A stretch of DNA of 64,000 bases from JANPPS01 sp965246835 (GCA_965246835.1 CBDFFQ010000001.1:682001-746000); one strand, 5' to 3'; counted from the first letter of the stretch, positions 42,571 to 51,360 are shown. Translations and numbers: made by a program. The notes: generated by a model not told the origin, from the letters alone.

Positions 42571-43851
42571 TTACGCGGCGCGCTTGAACAGGATGGAGGC
42601 GTTGGTGCCGCCAAATCCGAAGCTATTGGACAGCGCCACGTCCACCCGCCGCTCCTGCGCCTGCAAGGCCACACGGTCGATCACGCTGGTTCGACTCGGG
42701 TTCTCGAGGTTGAGGGTGGGCGGCACCACCCCGTCCCGGATCGCCAACAGGGAGAAAATCGCCTCGATCGCCCCGGCCGCACCCAGCAAATGCCCGGTCG
42801 CGGATTTGGTGCTGGACATCGCAAGCCCCTTGGCATGGTCGCCAAAGAACCGCTCCACCGCCTCCAGCTCCAGATCGTCGCCCAGCGGGGTGGAGGTGCC
42901 ATGCGCGTTCACATACTGCACCTGGTCCGCCGTCATGCCGCCATTCTTGAACGCGGCCCGCATGGCGCGATACGCGCCCTCATGCCCCTCGGCCGGGGCC
43001 GTGATGTGGTGCGCATCGCCGGACATGCCGTAGCCGCCGATCTCGCCATAGATCTTGGCGCCGCGGGCCTTCGCGTGCTCGAACTCCTCCAGCACCACGA
43101 TGCCGGCGCCCTCCCCCATCACGAACCCGTCCCGATCCTTGTCCCACGGGCGGGAGGCCGCGGTCGGACGGTCGTTGAACCCGGTGCTGAGCGCCCGGCT
43201 GGCGCAGAACCCGGCCATGCCGAGCTCGTTGACCGTGCCCTCGGCACCGCCCGCCACCATCACGTCGGCGTCCCCCCACATGATGAGCCGGGCCGCGTCC
43301 CCGATGGCGTGCACGCCGGTGGCGCAGGCGGTGACCACGGCGTGGTTCGGCCCCTTGAACCCATACCGGATCGAGACATGGCCGGAGGCGAGATTGATCA
43401 GCGCCGACGGGATGAAGAACGGCGAGATGCGCCGCCCCTTGCCCTGCGACACCATGACCGACGCCTCGAAAATCGTGCCGAGCCCGCCGATCCCGGAACC
43501 GATCATGACCCCGGTGGCGCAGCGCGCGTCTTCGTCGGGCGGCACCCAGCCGCTGTCTTCCACCGCCTCGATTGCCGCCACCACCGCCAGATGGATGAAG
43601 CGATCCATCTTCTTCTGGTCCTTGACCGGGATCCACTCGGCGATATCGAGCCCGCCTGTGGCGCGGGTGCCGGCCGGCACCTGCCCGGCGATCTTGGCCG
43701 TCAGTTGCTCCGTGTCGAAAGACTGGATGGCCATGATGCCGCTCTCACCGGCCACCAGCCGCCTCCAGACATGCTCCACGCCGACTCCGAGCGGGCAGGC
43801 GATGCCCATCCCGGTCACCACCACCCGACGGCCGTTCCCGTGTCCCGACAT
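42571..43851 (-). CDS. fabF: 3-oxoacyl-ACP synthase II
   Basis: 426 residues. It condenses malonyl-ACP with acyl-ACP in chain elongation. The catalytic Cys is in VVTACATGVHAIGDAARL; the two His are in YVNAHGTSTPLGDDLELEA and KSATGHLLGAAGAIEAIF. The start RRVVVTGMGIACPLGVGVEH and the end LSNSFGFGGTNASILFK are typical. It follows acpP by 7 bp. Confidence 0.97.
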   Translation of the reverse strand: MSGHGNGRRVVVTGMGIACPLGVGVEHVWRRLVAGESGIMAIQSFDTEQLTAKIAGQVPAGTRATGGLDIAEWIPVKDQKKMDRFIHLAVVAAIEAVEDSGWVPPDEDARCATGVMIGSGIGGLGTIFEASVMVSQGKGRRISPFFIPSALINLASGHVSIRYGFKGPNHAVVTACATGVHAIGDAARLIMWGDADVMVAGGAEGTVNELGMAGFCASRALSTGFNDRPTAASRPWDKDRDGFVMGEGAGIVVLEEFEHAKARGAKIYGEIGGYGMSGDAHHITAPAEGHEGAYRAMRAAFKNGGMTADQVQYVNAHGTSTPLGDDLELEAVERFFGDHAKGLAMSSTKSATGHLLGAAGAIEAIFSLLAIRDGVVPPTLNLENPSRTSVIDRVALQAQERRVDVALSNSFGFGGTNASILFKRAA

Positions 43852-43858
43852 TGTTGAA

Positions 43859-44098
43859 CTAGGCGGCCTTCTGCTTCTCGATGAAGTCGATCGCGTCCTT
43901 GACGGTGCCGATCTTCTCGGCCGCGTCCTCGGGGATCTCGACGCTGAATGCCTCCTCGAAGGCCATCACCAGCTCGACCGTATCGAGGCTGTCTGCGCCG
44001 AGATCGTCGATGAACGACGCTTCCGGCGTGACCTTCGCCTCCTCGACGCCGAGGTGTTCGACCACGATCTTCTTAACTTTGTCGGCGATCTCGCTCAT
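43859..44098 (-). CDS. acpP: Acyl carrier protein
   Basis: 79 residues from the ATG at 44098, with GAGG just before; the frame has an upstream Met at 44122 that is not needed. The 4'-phosphopantetheine site is Ser37 in DDLGADSLDTVELVM. The protein is acidic and helical, as expected. It lies between fabG (131 bp upstream, a gap that may carry its own promoter for high expression) and fabF. Confidence 0.97.
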   Translation of the reverse strand: MSEIADKVKKIVVEHLGVEEAKVTPEASFIDDLGADSLDTVELVMAFEEAFSVEIPEDAAEKIGTVKDAIDFIEKQKAA

Positions 44099-44229
44099 TA
44101 TGTCCTCGATGTCCTGATACATGAACCGGAACGGCCCGGTGGTCCCTCTGTTCCGCTGCCCCTGGGAAGTAAAGGAGAGGCAGCGCGCTTACCACGCTTC
44201 TTGCGCGCCCGCCAAGGCATGCTCCCCGA

Positions 44230-44967
44230 TCAAAGCATAGCCATCCCGCCATTCACGTGCAGCGTGGCGCCCGTGATCCACGCGGCCTCGTCGGACGCAA
44301 GATACACCACCGCCGCCGCCACGTCCGCCGGCCGGCCCATGCGGCCCAGCGGGATCGCGGATGTGAGCTTCGTGCGCTGCTCCGCCGTCAGCGCGTCCGT
44401 CATCGGCGTCTCGATGAAGCCCGGTGCCACCACGTTCAGCGTGATCCCGCGGCTGCCCACCTCCTGCGCCAGCGCCTTCGTCATGCCCACCAGCCCGGCC
44501 TTGGCCGCGGCATAGTTGGCCTGGCCCGGGTTGCCCGTGGCGCCCACGATGCTGCCGATCTGGATGATCCGCCCGGCGCGCCTCCGCACCATGCCGCGCA
44601 ACGCCGCGCGCGTGAGGCGGAACGGCGCCCCGAGGTCCACGTCCAGCACCGTCTCCCAATCCGCGTCCTTCAGCCGCAGCGCCAGCATGTCCCGCGTCAA
44701 CCCGGCATTGTTCACCAGGATATCGACCGGCCCGGCCGCCGCCTCCGCCGCCGCCATCAGCTGGTCGGCCGCGCCCTCCTCCCGCAGATCGGCGGCGCAC
44801 ACGAAAGCGCCCTCCCCCAGCTCGGACGCCAGCGACTCGAGCACCGCCGCCCGGGTGCCGGACAGCACGACCCGCGCGCCTTGCGCATGGAGCGCCCGCG
44901 CGATCGCATCGCCGAGGCCACCGGAGGCCCCCGTCACCAGCGCCACCTTCCCGTCCAGCCTGAACAT
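44230..44967 (-). CDS. fabG: 3-oxoacyl-ACP reductase
   Basis: 245 residues from the ATG at 44967. It reduces 3-oxoacyl-ACP with NADPH. The Rossmann motif is ALVTGASGGLGDAIARAL, the catalytic tetrad has Asn in LVNNAGLTRD, Ser in IIQIGSIVGATGNPGQ, and Tyr/Lys in NYAAAKAGLVGMTKAL. VAPGFIETPMTDAL and ITGATLHVNGGMAML close the fold. The frame upstream to 45114 overlaps fabD. It starts 2 bp after the fabD stop. Confidence 0.97.
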   Translation of the reverse strand: MFRLDGKVALVTGASGGLGDAIARALHAQGARVVLSGTRAAVLESLASELGEGAFVCAADLREEGAADQLMAAAEAAAGPVDILVNNAGLTRDMLALRLKDADWETVLDVDLGAPFRLTRAALRGMVRRRAGRIIQIGSIVGATGNPGQANYAAAKAGLVGMTKALAQEVGSRGITLNVVAPGFIETPMTDALTAEQRTKLTSAIPLGRMGRPADVAAAVVYLASDEAAWITGATLHVNGGMAML

Positions 44968-44969
44968 CG

Positions 44970-45944
44970 TCAGATCGCCTTCAGCATGGCTTCGATCTCC
45001 CCGGGCGTCCCTGCCGCCACGGCCGTACAGTCCGGCGCGATCCGCTTCACCAGGCCCGACAGCACCTTGCCCGCACCGAGTTCCAGAAAACTGTCCACGC
45101 CCATGGCATGACACGCGAGAATGCTCTCCCGCCAGCGCACGGTGCCGGTCACCTGGCGGACCAAAAGATCTCGGATCTCAGCCGGCAGCACCGCGCGCTC
45201 CGCCGTCACGTTGGCCACCAGCGGCACCAGGGGCGCACGCAAATCCACCCGGTCCAGCGTGTCCCGCATCACGTCGGCGGCCGGGGCCATCAGCGCGCAA
45301 TGGAACGGCGCCGATACCGGCAGCAGCATGGCCCGGCGCACGCCGCGCGTCTTGGCCAGCTCCACCGCCCGCTCCACCGCCGCACGATGGCCGGAGATCA
45401 CCACCTGTCCGCCGCCATTGTCGTTCGCGGCCTCCACCACCTGCCGCTCCTCCCGCCCGTCTTCGTGCACCAGCACGGCGGCGTCGGCACAGATCGCCTG
45501 CGCCTGCTCCAGTTCCACGCCCAGCAGCGCCGCCATCGCCCCCTCCCCCGGCGCCACCGCCGCCTGCATGGCCGTGCCACGCCGACGCAACAGCCGCGCG
45601 GTGTCGGCCACGGACAAACTGCCGGCCGCCGCCAGCGCGCTATATTCGCCGAGCGAGTGCCCGGCCACCAGCACCGCCTTCTCCGCCAGCTTGAACCCGC
45701 CCTCGCTTTCCAGCACGCGCAGCACTGCCAGCGACATCGCCATCAGCGCCGGCTGCGTGTTCTCGGTGAGCGTCAGTTCTTCGGGCGGCCCCTCGAACAT
45801 CATTTTGGACAATTTCTGCTGCAGCACGTCATCCACTTCGCCGAACACCTCGCGGGCGGCGGCGAAGGCGGCGGCGAGGTCGCGGCCCATGCCGACGCTC
45901 TGGCTGCCCTGGCCGGGGAACATGAAGGCATGGACCGGCATCAA
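44970..45944 (-). CDS. fabD: Malonyl-CoA:ACP acyltransferase
   Basis: 324 residues. It loads malonyl onto acyl carrier protein. The start HAFMFPGQGSQSVGMGRDLA and the nucleophile elbow VAGHSLGEYSALAAAG with Ser are diagnostic; the catalytic His is in SAPFHCALMAPAADV. The start has two Met codons; the second (MPVHAFMFPG) is as likely. It is the first gene of the fabD-fabG-acpP-fabF cluster and divergent from the amidotransferase gene with 136 bp between. Confidence 0.96.
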   Translation of the reverse strand: MMPVHAFMFPGQGSQSVGMGRDLAAAFAAAREVFGEVDDVLQQKLSKMMFEGPPEELTLTENTQPALMAMSLAVLRVLESEGGFKLAEKAVLVAGHSLGEYSALAAAGSLSVADTARLLRRRGTAMQAAVAPGEGAMAALLGVELEQAQAICADAAVLVHEDGREERQVVEAANDNGGGQVVISGHRAAVERAVELAKTRGVRRAMLLPVSAPFHCALMAPAADVMRDTLDRVDLRAPLVPLVANVTAERAVLPAEIRDLLVRQVTGTVRWRESILACHAMGVDSFLELGAGKVLSGLVKRIAPDCTAVAAGTPGEIEAMLKAI

Positions 45945-46080
45945 CGATGGCTTTCGTGTGGCATGGCCGCGGTGTCGCGCCGCGCCGGGGCAAAGTCAAA
46001 TGGCCGGCGCAGCCGGGTTTGCGTTGCGTGGGCCGTCAAGGGTTTGTAACATGCTTGTCATCCCGGACCCGAGGTGCCGC

Positions 46081-46857
46081 ATGTGCCGCTTCCTCGCCTA
46101 CCAAGGCGAGCCCATCCTGATGGAGACGCTGGTGGCGGCGCCGTGCCACAGCCTGATCCACCAATCGCTGCATGCGAGCGAGTCCAAGACCGAGACCAAT
46201 GGCGACGGCTTCGGCCTCGGCTGGTATGGGGAGCGCCCGGCGCCCGGCCTCTATCGCGAGCTGCGCCCGGCCTGGTCGGACGAGAATTTGCGCAGCATCG
46301 CGGGCCAGGTGCGGAGCGGGTTGTTCTTCGCCCATGTGCGCGCGGCGACCGGCACGGCGACCACGCGGGCGAACTGCCATCCCTTCGTGCAGGGGCGCTG
46401 GATGTTCATGCATAACGGCCAGGTCGGCGGCTGGCCGTCCGTGCGCCGCCGGGTGGAGGCGATGATCCCGGACGCGCTGTATGAGCACCGGACGGGCACC
46501 ACGGATAGCGAGGCGATCTTCCTGGCGGCTTTCGCGCGCGGGTTGGAGCGTGACCCGATCGGCGCGATGCGGGCGACCTTGGCGGAGGTGCAGGCCCTGA
46601 TGGCGGCGTCCGGCGTTGACGAGCCGCTGCGCTTCACCGCTGCCTTGACGGATGGCGAGAGCGTATGGGGCTATCGCTGGTCCACGGACGCCCGGCCGCC
46701 GACGCTGTATTACAAGCCGATGAGCGAGGGTTTGTTGCTGGTGTCCGAGCCGATCGACGAGGGTGCGGGCTGGCTGGAAGTGCCGCGTGGGGGGACGCTC
46801 GTGGCCCGGCCGGGCGAGGCGGTGCGGGTGGAGGCGGGCGAGCGGGTGGTCGCCTAA
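46081..46857 (+). CDS. Class II glutamine amidotransferase (EgtC/YafJ type)
   Basis: 258 residues. The frame runs upstream to 45121, but the ATG at 46081 is certain because the N-terminal nucleophile must be the second residue: MCRFLAYQGEPILMETLVA, with Cys exposed after Met removal. NGDGFGLGWYG, LFFAHVRAATGTATTRANCH and HNGQVGGWPSVRRRVEAM are the glutaminase-fold motifs. TDSEAIFLAAFARGLERDP follows. It hydrolyses glutamine or a gamma-glutamyl bond; the acceptor is unknown. Divergent from fabD. Confidence 0.9.
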   Translation: MCRFLAYQGEPILMETLVAAPCHSLIHQSLHASESKTETNGDGFGLGWYGERPAPGLYRELRPAWSDENLRSIAGQVRSGLFFAHVRAATGTATTRANCHPFVQGRWMFMHNGQVGGWPSVRRRVEAMIPDALYEHRTGTTDSEAIFLAAFARGLERDPIGAMRATLAEVQALMAASGVDEPLRFTAALTDGESVWGYRWSTDARPPTLYYKPMSEGLLLVSEPIDEGAGWLEVPRGGTLVARPGEAVRVEAGERVVA

Positions 46858-47056
46858 CCAGCTTGTCACTGTTTGATCGGCAACGTCATAGACGGGTGGG
46901 AAGCGGACTGGTTGTTTTCGACGAGGAGCACTGTCACACGGGCCCTTGGCTATGCCAGGCGCCAGAGCGAATCTGGCTCAAGATAGCTGGACATCACGAT
47001 TAACCAACCTACCCTTCGTCCGAACGCATCGAACGACCATAAGCCTAAGTGCGCAA
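46858..47056. other. Intergenic, clearly lower GC
   Basis: About 200 bp with no gene seen. GC drops sharply relative to flanks and continues low into the toxin-immunity genes to the right, marking the left boundary of a probably transferred segment. No integrase, repeat or tRNA remnant was noticed at the edge. Confidence 0.6.
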
Positions 47057-47419
47057 TTATACTTTGTGCTGATCGATTTTAGTTAGCCTTACATGAATTT
47101 TTTCTCCGTATAATTTGTACGTCTGCATTGTCTTTGTTGAAGGCAGGTATTTATGCCAGAATACTACCAAATTTAACTCATGACCATCCTGAACGAATCT
47201 GTAGATCTCCCCGTCCGGTGTCTCCATCTCAAACTTTTCCACCAGCACGTCGTTCCGGTTAATGGAATCGATCCCGCTAATCGTCGCCGACACAGAAGTT
47301 TCCGCATCGTTGGCATCGAAGTAGTCGATTGTTAGTTCCAGCGTCGAGCCGTGGTGATGCGCCGCGACTAAACTTGCATCGTGAAAGCTGAATTGTACAA
47401 GATCGGTTGACGCGGTCAT
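47057..47419 (-). CDS. Putative immunity protein for the adjacent toxin
   Basis: 120 residues, no recognised family. It starts MTASTDLVQFSFHDASLVAA and has LTIDYFDANDAETSVSATIS, then DVLVEKFEMETPDGEIYRFV and HELNLVVFWHKYLPSTKT; it looks like a small beta-rich acidic protein. Its ATG overlaps the stop of the 517-residue gene by 4 bp, the usual arrangement of a toxin followed by its immunity gene. Base composition is AT-rich compared with the chromosome. Immunity function is inferred only from position, size and composition. Confidence 0.6.
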   Translation of the reverse strand: MTASTDLVQFSFHDASLVAAHHHGSTLELTIDYFDANDAETSVSATISGIDSINRNDVLVEKFEMETPDGEIYRFVQDGHELNLVVFWHKYLPSTKTMQTYKLYGEKIHVRLTKIDQHKV

Positions 47420-48969
47420 GACGGCTCTCCTGCGATAATGTGCGAGTGCTTGCTGCCTCGTGGCACAGGGTTCCCATGCACGTCGAGGTTGCTTTCCAGC
47501 TTGCTCTGCGAATGCGGATTCATTCGGTGATAGTGGTCCCGCCCCTCAAATCCGCGTGCGCCTGGTCGACCCTTGTCGAACGAAATTCTTTCGCCTGTCT
47601 TAGGGTTCTCGAACTCCCGATGACCAATTGGAGCCGCATCCGGATGCGTCGTCTCGACCCAACCATCGTTCAGCAGTTCATCGGGACTTTTCGGCAGATC
47701 AAGGCGGCTTGGCACCCCGGCCCGCTTACGGAACTCATTCAGCGCCGCGAGGATCTCGTCACCGGTCCTACCATCAGCGATCATGTTGTCGACAAATTCG
47801 CGCTCTTCTTGGTTGCGCGTGATGACCGTCAATCCTGAGGCGACCGTCTGCACGATCGACCGTATGGCGCCCAATGCCCCAGCATCCCCGGACATCGCTC
47901 GATCCAGCAGCGTCGGGTCTTTCTGTACGGCTCGCTTGACCTGCTCCGCCACGACGTCCTGCGCAGATGCAGGCAGCGACGGTCCGAGTTGCCCGTCTTT
48001 CAACGGCGTGACGACCAACAAAGCCCGGTTGTTGCTAGCCCAGACGTACGCCAACGCCGCAGCCACGTCGTCGCCCTTGGTCGGGTCGAGCTTAAAGCGC
48101 TCCATGGCCGCCCTGATCTCTGTCTCCCGGTGCGCCTCGATCAACGCCATCAGTGCCGCCAGCGTAAGACCCGCCAGTCCGGCCTTCTGAAGAGCACCGC
48201 GCAGCAAAGGAGCCAGTTGGCCCGGTGGAGGGAGGGGTGGCTTGACTATCGGTGTGATCAACGGTGGCACCGTTGACGGCGAAGCCGGGCTCGGCAGGTC
48301 ACGCATAAGCGCCAAAAAGCCGCCCGTGCCCGCCAGATGATCATCCGCCCGACGCAAGAATGAATTGAAGTGGTTAAGCCCAATCTCCTGGACGCTTTCG
48401 GCCAGCCGATCCGTCGCGGCGCGCAGATCCGCACGCGTCTCTGCCGAGGCAAGCAGCCGCCCAGTGTCAACAAACGCCTCGACGCCGCGCTCGTCCGGAT
48501 GCATGCCGAGCACCCGAAATGCCGTCAGCCTCGGCCCTAAAGGCAACGCCCTAACGACGCCCTCCATCAATCGATCGAGGCGTCCATGGTCGTCCGTCCC
48601 AAGCCGCGATGCCGAGTGATGGCGCTTTGACGCCGGTAGACCTGCGACCAGCGTCAAACCGAGATTGTGGATCCGCTCATCAATCGACCCCAGGTCTAGT
48701 TTGGCCAAATCCGCCGACCCATCCAGGGGCTTCGTGCCATGGCCGAACCACATGTGATACTGGCGGCCCTGATACACCCATCCGCCATGCATGTGCGATA
48801 TCCCCCTGAGCTTGCCCCCTATATGTTCTCCATCCAGAAATGTAAAGGAATAAATGCCTGTCAGCGCTCTGTTTGGTAATGGCGACCTAGCCGGTCTCCT
48901 CGTTAATGGCCGCTCTCGGACGCGACCAAACGGACGGGGATCGTCCGCGATGAGGGCGGGAGCAGCCAT
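47416..48969 (-). CDS. Putative polymorphic toxin with His-rich C-terminal domain
   Basis: 517 residues. The N-terminal part (GIYSFTFLDGEHIGGKLRGI, HMHGGWVYQGRQYHMWFGHG) is an unfamiliar domain. The middle is helical, with a proline-rich linker (TPIVKPPLPPPGQLAPLLRG) and hydrophobic GLAGLTLAALMALIEAH near residues ~255-280. The last ~60 residues carry FENPKTGERISFDKGRPGAR, GRDHYHRMNPHSQSK, and LDVHGNPVPRGSKHSHI. From memory, the D-H-Y-H-R-x-N-P and GNPVPxGSxxSHI signatures resemble C-terminal toxin tips of Rhs/CdiA-like effectors, but the exact toxin family is not certain. No signal peptide, Rhs repeats or secretion gene is seen. It follows the Nei-type gene, same strand, 39 bp apart. Confidence 0.62.
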   Translation of the reverse strand: MAAPALIADDPRPFGRVRERPLTRRPARSPLPNRALTGIYSFTFLDGEHIGGKLRGISHMHGGWVYQGRQYHMWFGHGTKPLDGSADLAKLDLGSIDERIHNLGLTLVAGLPASKRHHSASRLGTDDHGRLDRLMEGVVRALPLGPRLTAFRVLGMHPDERGVEAFVDTGRLLASAETRADLRAATDRLAESVQEIGLNHFNSFLRRADDHLAGTGGFLALMRDLPSPASPSTVPPLITPIVKPPLPPPGQLAPLLRGALQKAGLAGLTLAALMALIEAHRETEIRAAMERFKLDPTKGDDVAAALAYVWASNNRALLVVTPLKDGQLGPSLPASAQDVVAEQVKRAVQKDPTLLDRAMSGDAGALGAIRSIVQTVASGLTVITRNQEEREFVDNMIADGRTGDEILAALNEFRKRAGVPSRLDLPKSPDELLNDGWVETTHPDAAPIGHREFENPKTGERISFDKGRPGARGFEGRDHYHRMNPHSQSKLESNLDVHGNPVPRGSKHSHIIAGEPS

Positions 48970-49008
48970 TCCGTTATTGGTCAGTAAAAAGAACCGCTGG
49001 ACGTCCCG

Positions 49009-49845
49009 TTACAGCACCTGGCACGTCTCGCACCAATACAGCGTCCGCCCCGCCATCGCCTGTGACCGCACCGGTGTCGCGCAAATCCGGCACGGCTTCC
49101 CAGCCCGGTGCGCGACATAGCTCGCCGCGCCCCGCCCTGACCCGGCGCCGCGCCGGTCCTCCGGCAATGTCGTGATGATCCGCCCAGTGCGCACGCCATC
49201 CGCCAGCAGATCGACGGTATCCTCCCACAGCGCCTCCCACACCGGGCGCGCGAGGTCGCGGCCCGGTTTGAACGGGTCGAGCCAGCTGCGATAAAGCAGC
49301 TCCGCGCGATAGATGTTGCCGATTCCGGCGATCAGCTCCTGCCGCATCAGCAGCACCGCCAGCGGAGAGCGGGAGGCATGGATCGCGCGCCAGGGCCGCT
49401 CCGGATCGGCGTCGGGGCGCAGGGGGTCGGCGCCCATGCCGGCCACCACGCGGTCCACGCCCGCGCGGTCCAGCAGCTCGCACGCCGTGGGACCGCTGAG
49501 GTCGGCCGCATGCCGCTCGGCCTGCAACCGGAGGCGGACGGCGCCGCGGGGCGGGGGCACGCCTTCTTCGACCGGGCCCCGATTGCGCCGCCCGATCCGC
49601 TCCAACCCGGCGCCGGCGAACCGCCACATGCCATACAAACCAAGATGCACCCGCAGCCAGACCGGGCCCTCGAATTGCAAGATCATCTGCTTGCCCCAGG
49701 CCTGCGCGTCGGTCAGCACCAGGCCGTCCAGCACGGCGGCGCCCTCGGCGAAGCGGCCCTGGGGGCTGGAGGCCCGGAGCAGATGACCCACGAACTCGGC
49801 CCGGAAGGTGGCGGCGAGGCGGTGGACGGTGTGACCTTCGGGCGT
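49009..49845 (-). CDS. Fpg/Nei family DNA glycosylase (endonuclease VIII-like) with ACG start position
   Basis: 278 residues if counted from position 49845. It removes oxidised bases and cuts the abasic site. The family needs Pro directly after the initiator Met as catalytic residue, and PEGHTVHRLAATF is present, with Glu2. But the preceding codon is ACG, not ATG, and there is no ATG, GTG or TTG in frame until 49929, which would bury the Pro behind 29 residues. The conserved Lys is in QAWGKQMILQFEG. The zinc finger is CRICATPVRSQAMAG followed by CETC, and ELIAGIGNIYRAELLYR is the helix-two-turn-helix. It is either a non-canonical start or a damaged gene. It is divergent from rpsF. Confidence 0.85.
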   Translation of the reverse strand, partial: TPEGHTVHRLAATFRAEFVGHLLRASSPQGRFAEGAAVLDGLVLTDAQAWGKQMILQFEGPVWLRVHLGLYGMWRFAGAGLERIGRRNRGPVEEGVPPPRGAVRLRLQAERHAADLSGPTACELLDRAGVDRVVAGMGADPLRPDADPERPWRAIHASRSPLAVLLMRQELIAGIGNIYRAELLYRSWLDPFKPGRDLARPVWEALWEDTVDLLADGVRTGRIITTLPEDRRGAGSGRGAASYVAHRAGKPCRICATPVRSQAMAGRTLYWCETCQVL

Positions 49846-49979
49846 GATCGTGGCCTTGGCTGCGAACCACCACCTTGCATTCCCCGGGGATCGCGGTAAA
49901 CAGCGCGCTCCCTGCTCTGCCGGCGGCATCCGGCGGGGCTATGCCCATTTCCGGGCTGACTCTAGCCAAAGGGGTAGCT

Positions 49980-50450
49980 ATGCCATTGTATGAAACCGTG
50001 TTCATCGCACGGAACGACGTCACGCAGGCGCAGGTCGATACCATCGCGGACGGCATCACCACCGACATCGAGGCCGATGGCGGCAGCGTGAAGAAGCGCG
50101 AGTATTGGGGGCTACGCAGCCTCGCCTACCGGGTCAACAAGAACCGGAAGGGCCATTACATGCTGATGGGCCTCGATGCGAAGCCCGCCTTCATCACCGA
50201 GATGGAGCGCCTGCTGCGCCTGAATGAGGACGTGCTGCGCTTCATGACCATCCGCGTGGAAGAGATCAACGAGGAGCCGAGCGCCATCCTGTCCCGCAAG
50301 TCGGACGAGCGGGAGCGCGGCTTCCGCGGCCCGAAGCCGGCCGGGCGGTTCGAGAGCGGCCGCAAGCGTGGCTTCGACGATCGTGAGGAATATCGCGCCC
50401 GGCCCGAGGGCGAGGGCTTCCGTGTGCCGGCCGAGATGGGCGAGGAGTAA
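49980..50450 (+). CDS. rpsF: 30S ribosomal protein S6
   Basis: 156 residues from the ATG at 49980, preceded by an AAAGGGG ribosome-binding site; the frame extends 105 bp upstream without support. S6 pairs with S18 on the small subunit platform. LYETVFIARNDVTQAQVDTI, REYWGLRSLAYRVNKNRKGH and EDVLRFMTIRVEEINEEPSA are typical. The C-terminus after residue ~100 is a long charged tail (Arg/Glu/Gly-rich), as in other alphaproteobacteria. First gene of rpsF-rpsR-rplI. Confidence 0.97.
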   Translation: MPLYETVFIARNDVTQAQVDTIADGITTDIEADGGSVKKREYWGLRSLAYRVNKNRKGHYMLMGLDAKPAFITEMERLLRLNEDVLRFMTIRVEEINEEPSAILSRKSDERERGFRGPKPAGRFESGRKRGFDDREEYRARPEGEGFRVPAEMGEE

Positions 50451-50455
50451 ACCAG

Positions 50456-50746
50456 ATGTCAGACCGTAGTGACCGCCCGTCCCGTGACGACCGTGGCGAG
50501 GGGGCCGGTGCCGCCGCCGGAGCCCGGCGCCCGTTCTACCGCCGCCGCAAAAGCTGCCCGTTCAGCGGCCCGAACGCGCCCGTGATCGACTATAAGGACG
50601 TGCGCCTGCTGTCCCGCTTCCTGAGCGAGCGCGGCAAGATCGTGCCGAGCCGTATCACGGCCGTGTCCGGCAAGAAGCAGCGTGAGCTGGCGAATGCGAT
50701 CAAGCGCGCCCGCTTCCTGGCGCTGCTCCCGTATGTCGTGGCCTGA
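50456..50746 (+). CDS. rpsR: 30S ribosomal protein S18
   Basis: 96 residues. S18 sits beside S6 on the platform. FYRRRKSCPFSGPNAPVIDY, DVRLLSRFLSERGKIVPSRI and KKQRELANAIKRARFLALLP are diagnostic. A disordered N-terminus rich in Asp/Arg (DRPSRDDRGEGAGAAAG) precedes the core. It is 5 bp after rpsF and 11 bp before rplI. Confidence 0.98.
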   Translation: MSDRSDRPSRDDRGEGAGAAAGARRPFYRRRKSCPFSGPNAPVIDYKDVRLLSRFLSERGKIVPSRITAVSGKKQRELANAIKRARFLALLPYVVA

Positions 50747-50757
50747 GGGGACCCATC

Positions 50758-51345
50758 ATGGCCGCAATTGAACTGATCCTGCTGCAGCGCGTGGAAAAGC
50801 TGGGGCAGATGGGCGACGTGGTGAAGGTGAAGCCGGGCTATGCCCGCAACTTCCTGCTGCCGCAGAAGAAGGCGCTGCGGGCCAACAAGGCGGCGCTGGC
50901 GCAATTCGAGGGGCAGCGCGCCCAGCTCGAGGCGCAGAACCTGAAGCGCCGCGAGGAGGCCGAGCGCACGGCCGAGCGGATGGGCGGCCTGTCGGTCGTG
51001 ATCATCCGCCAGGCCGGTGAGAGCGGCAGCCTGTATGGCTCCGTCAGTGCGCGGGACGTGTCGGATGCCGTGACGGCATCGGGCCTCACGGTCAACCGCA
51101 CCCAGGTCGTGCTGCGGGCGCCGATCAAGACGCTGGGCCTGGCGCCGGTGCGGCTCGTGCTGCATCCCGAGGTCGATCTGCCGATCACGGTCAACGTCGC
51201 CCGCTCGCCCGAGGAGGCCGAGAAGCAGGCCCGCGGCGAGCAGGTCGGCATGGCCGCGGAAGAAGATATCGAGCCCGACGAGGAGCTGGAGTTCGGCGCC
51301 GCCCTGGCCGAGGCCGGTGGCGACCGCGACCGCGACCGCCAGTAG
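50758..51345 (+). CDS. rplI: 50S ribosomal protein L9
   Basis: 195 residues. L9 binds 23S rRNA near the L1 stalk. ILLQRVEKLGQMGDVVKVKP and GYARNFLLPQKKALRANKA are the N-terminal signature; a long connecting helix runs to residue ~75, then SLYGSVSARDVSDAVTASG. The C-terminal ~45 residues are an acidic extension (AEEDIEPDEELEFGAALA). It ends the ribosomal cluster at a strong terminator. Confidence 0.97.
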   Translation: MAAIELILLQRVEKLGQMGDVVKVKPGYARNFLLPQKKALRANKAALAQFEGQRAQLEAQNLKRREEAERTAERMGGLSVVIIRQAGESGSLYGSVSARDVSDAVTASGLTVNRTQVVLRAPIKTLGLAPVRLVLHPEVDLPITVNVARSPEEAEKQARGEQVGMAAEEDIEPDEELEFGAALAEAGGDRDRDRQ

Positions 51346-51360
51346 GTTTTTGCCGATCAG

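Noticed and set aside
41878..43857. 659-residue open frame opposite mltG and fabF
   Set aside because: No motif and Arg/His/Gly-rich composition; shadow of recognised genes.
45121..46080. 320-residue upstream extension of the amidotransferase
   Set aside because: Cys must be residue 2, and the extension lies antisense to fabD.
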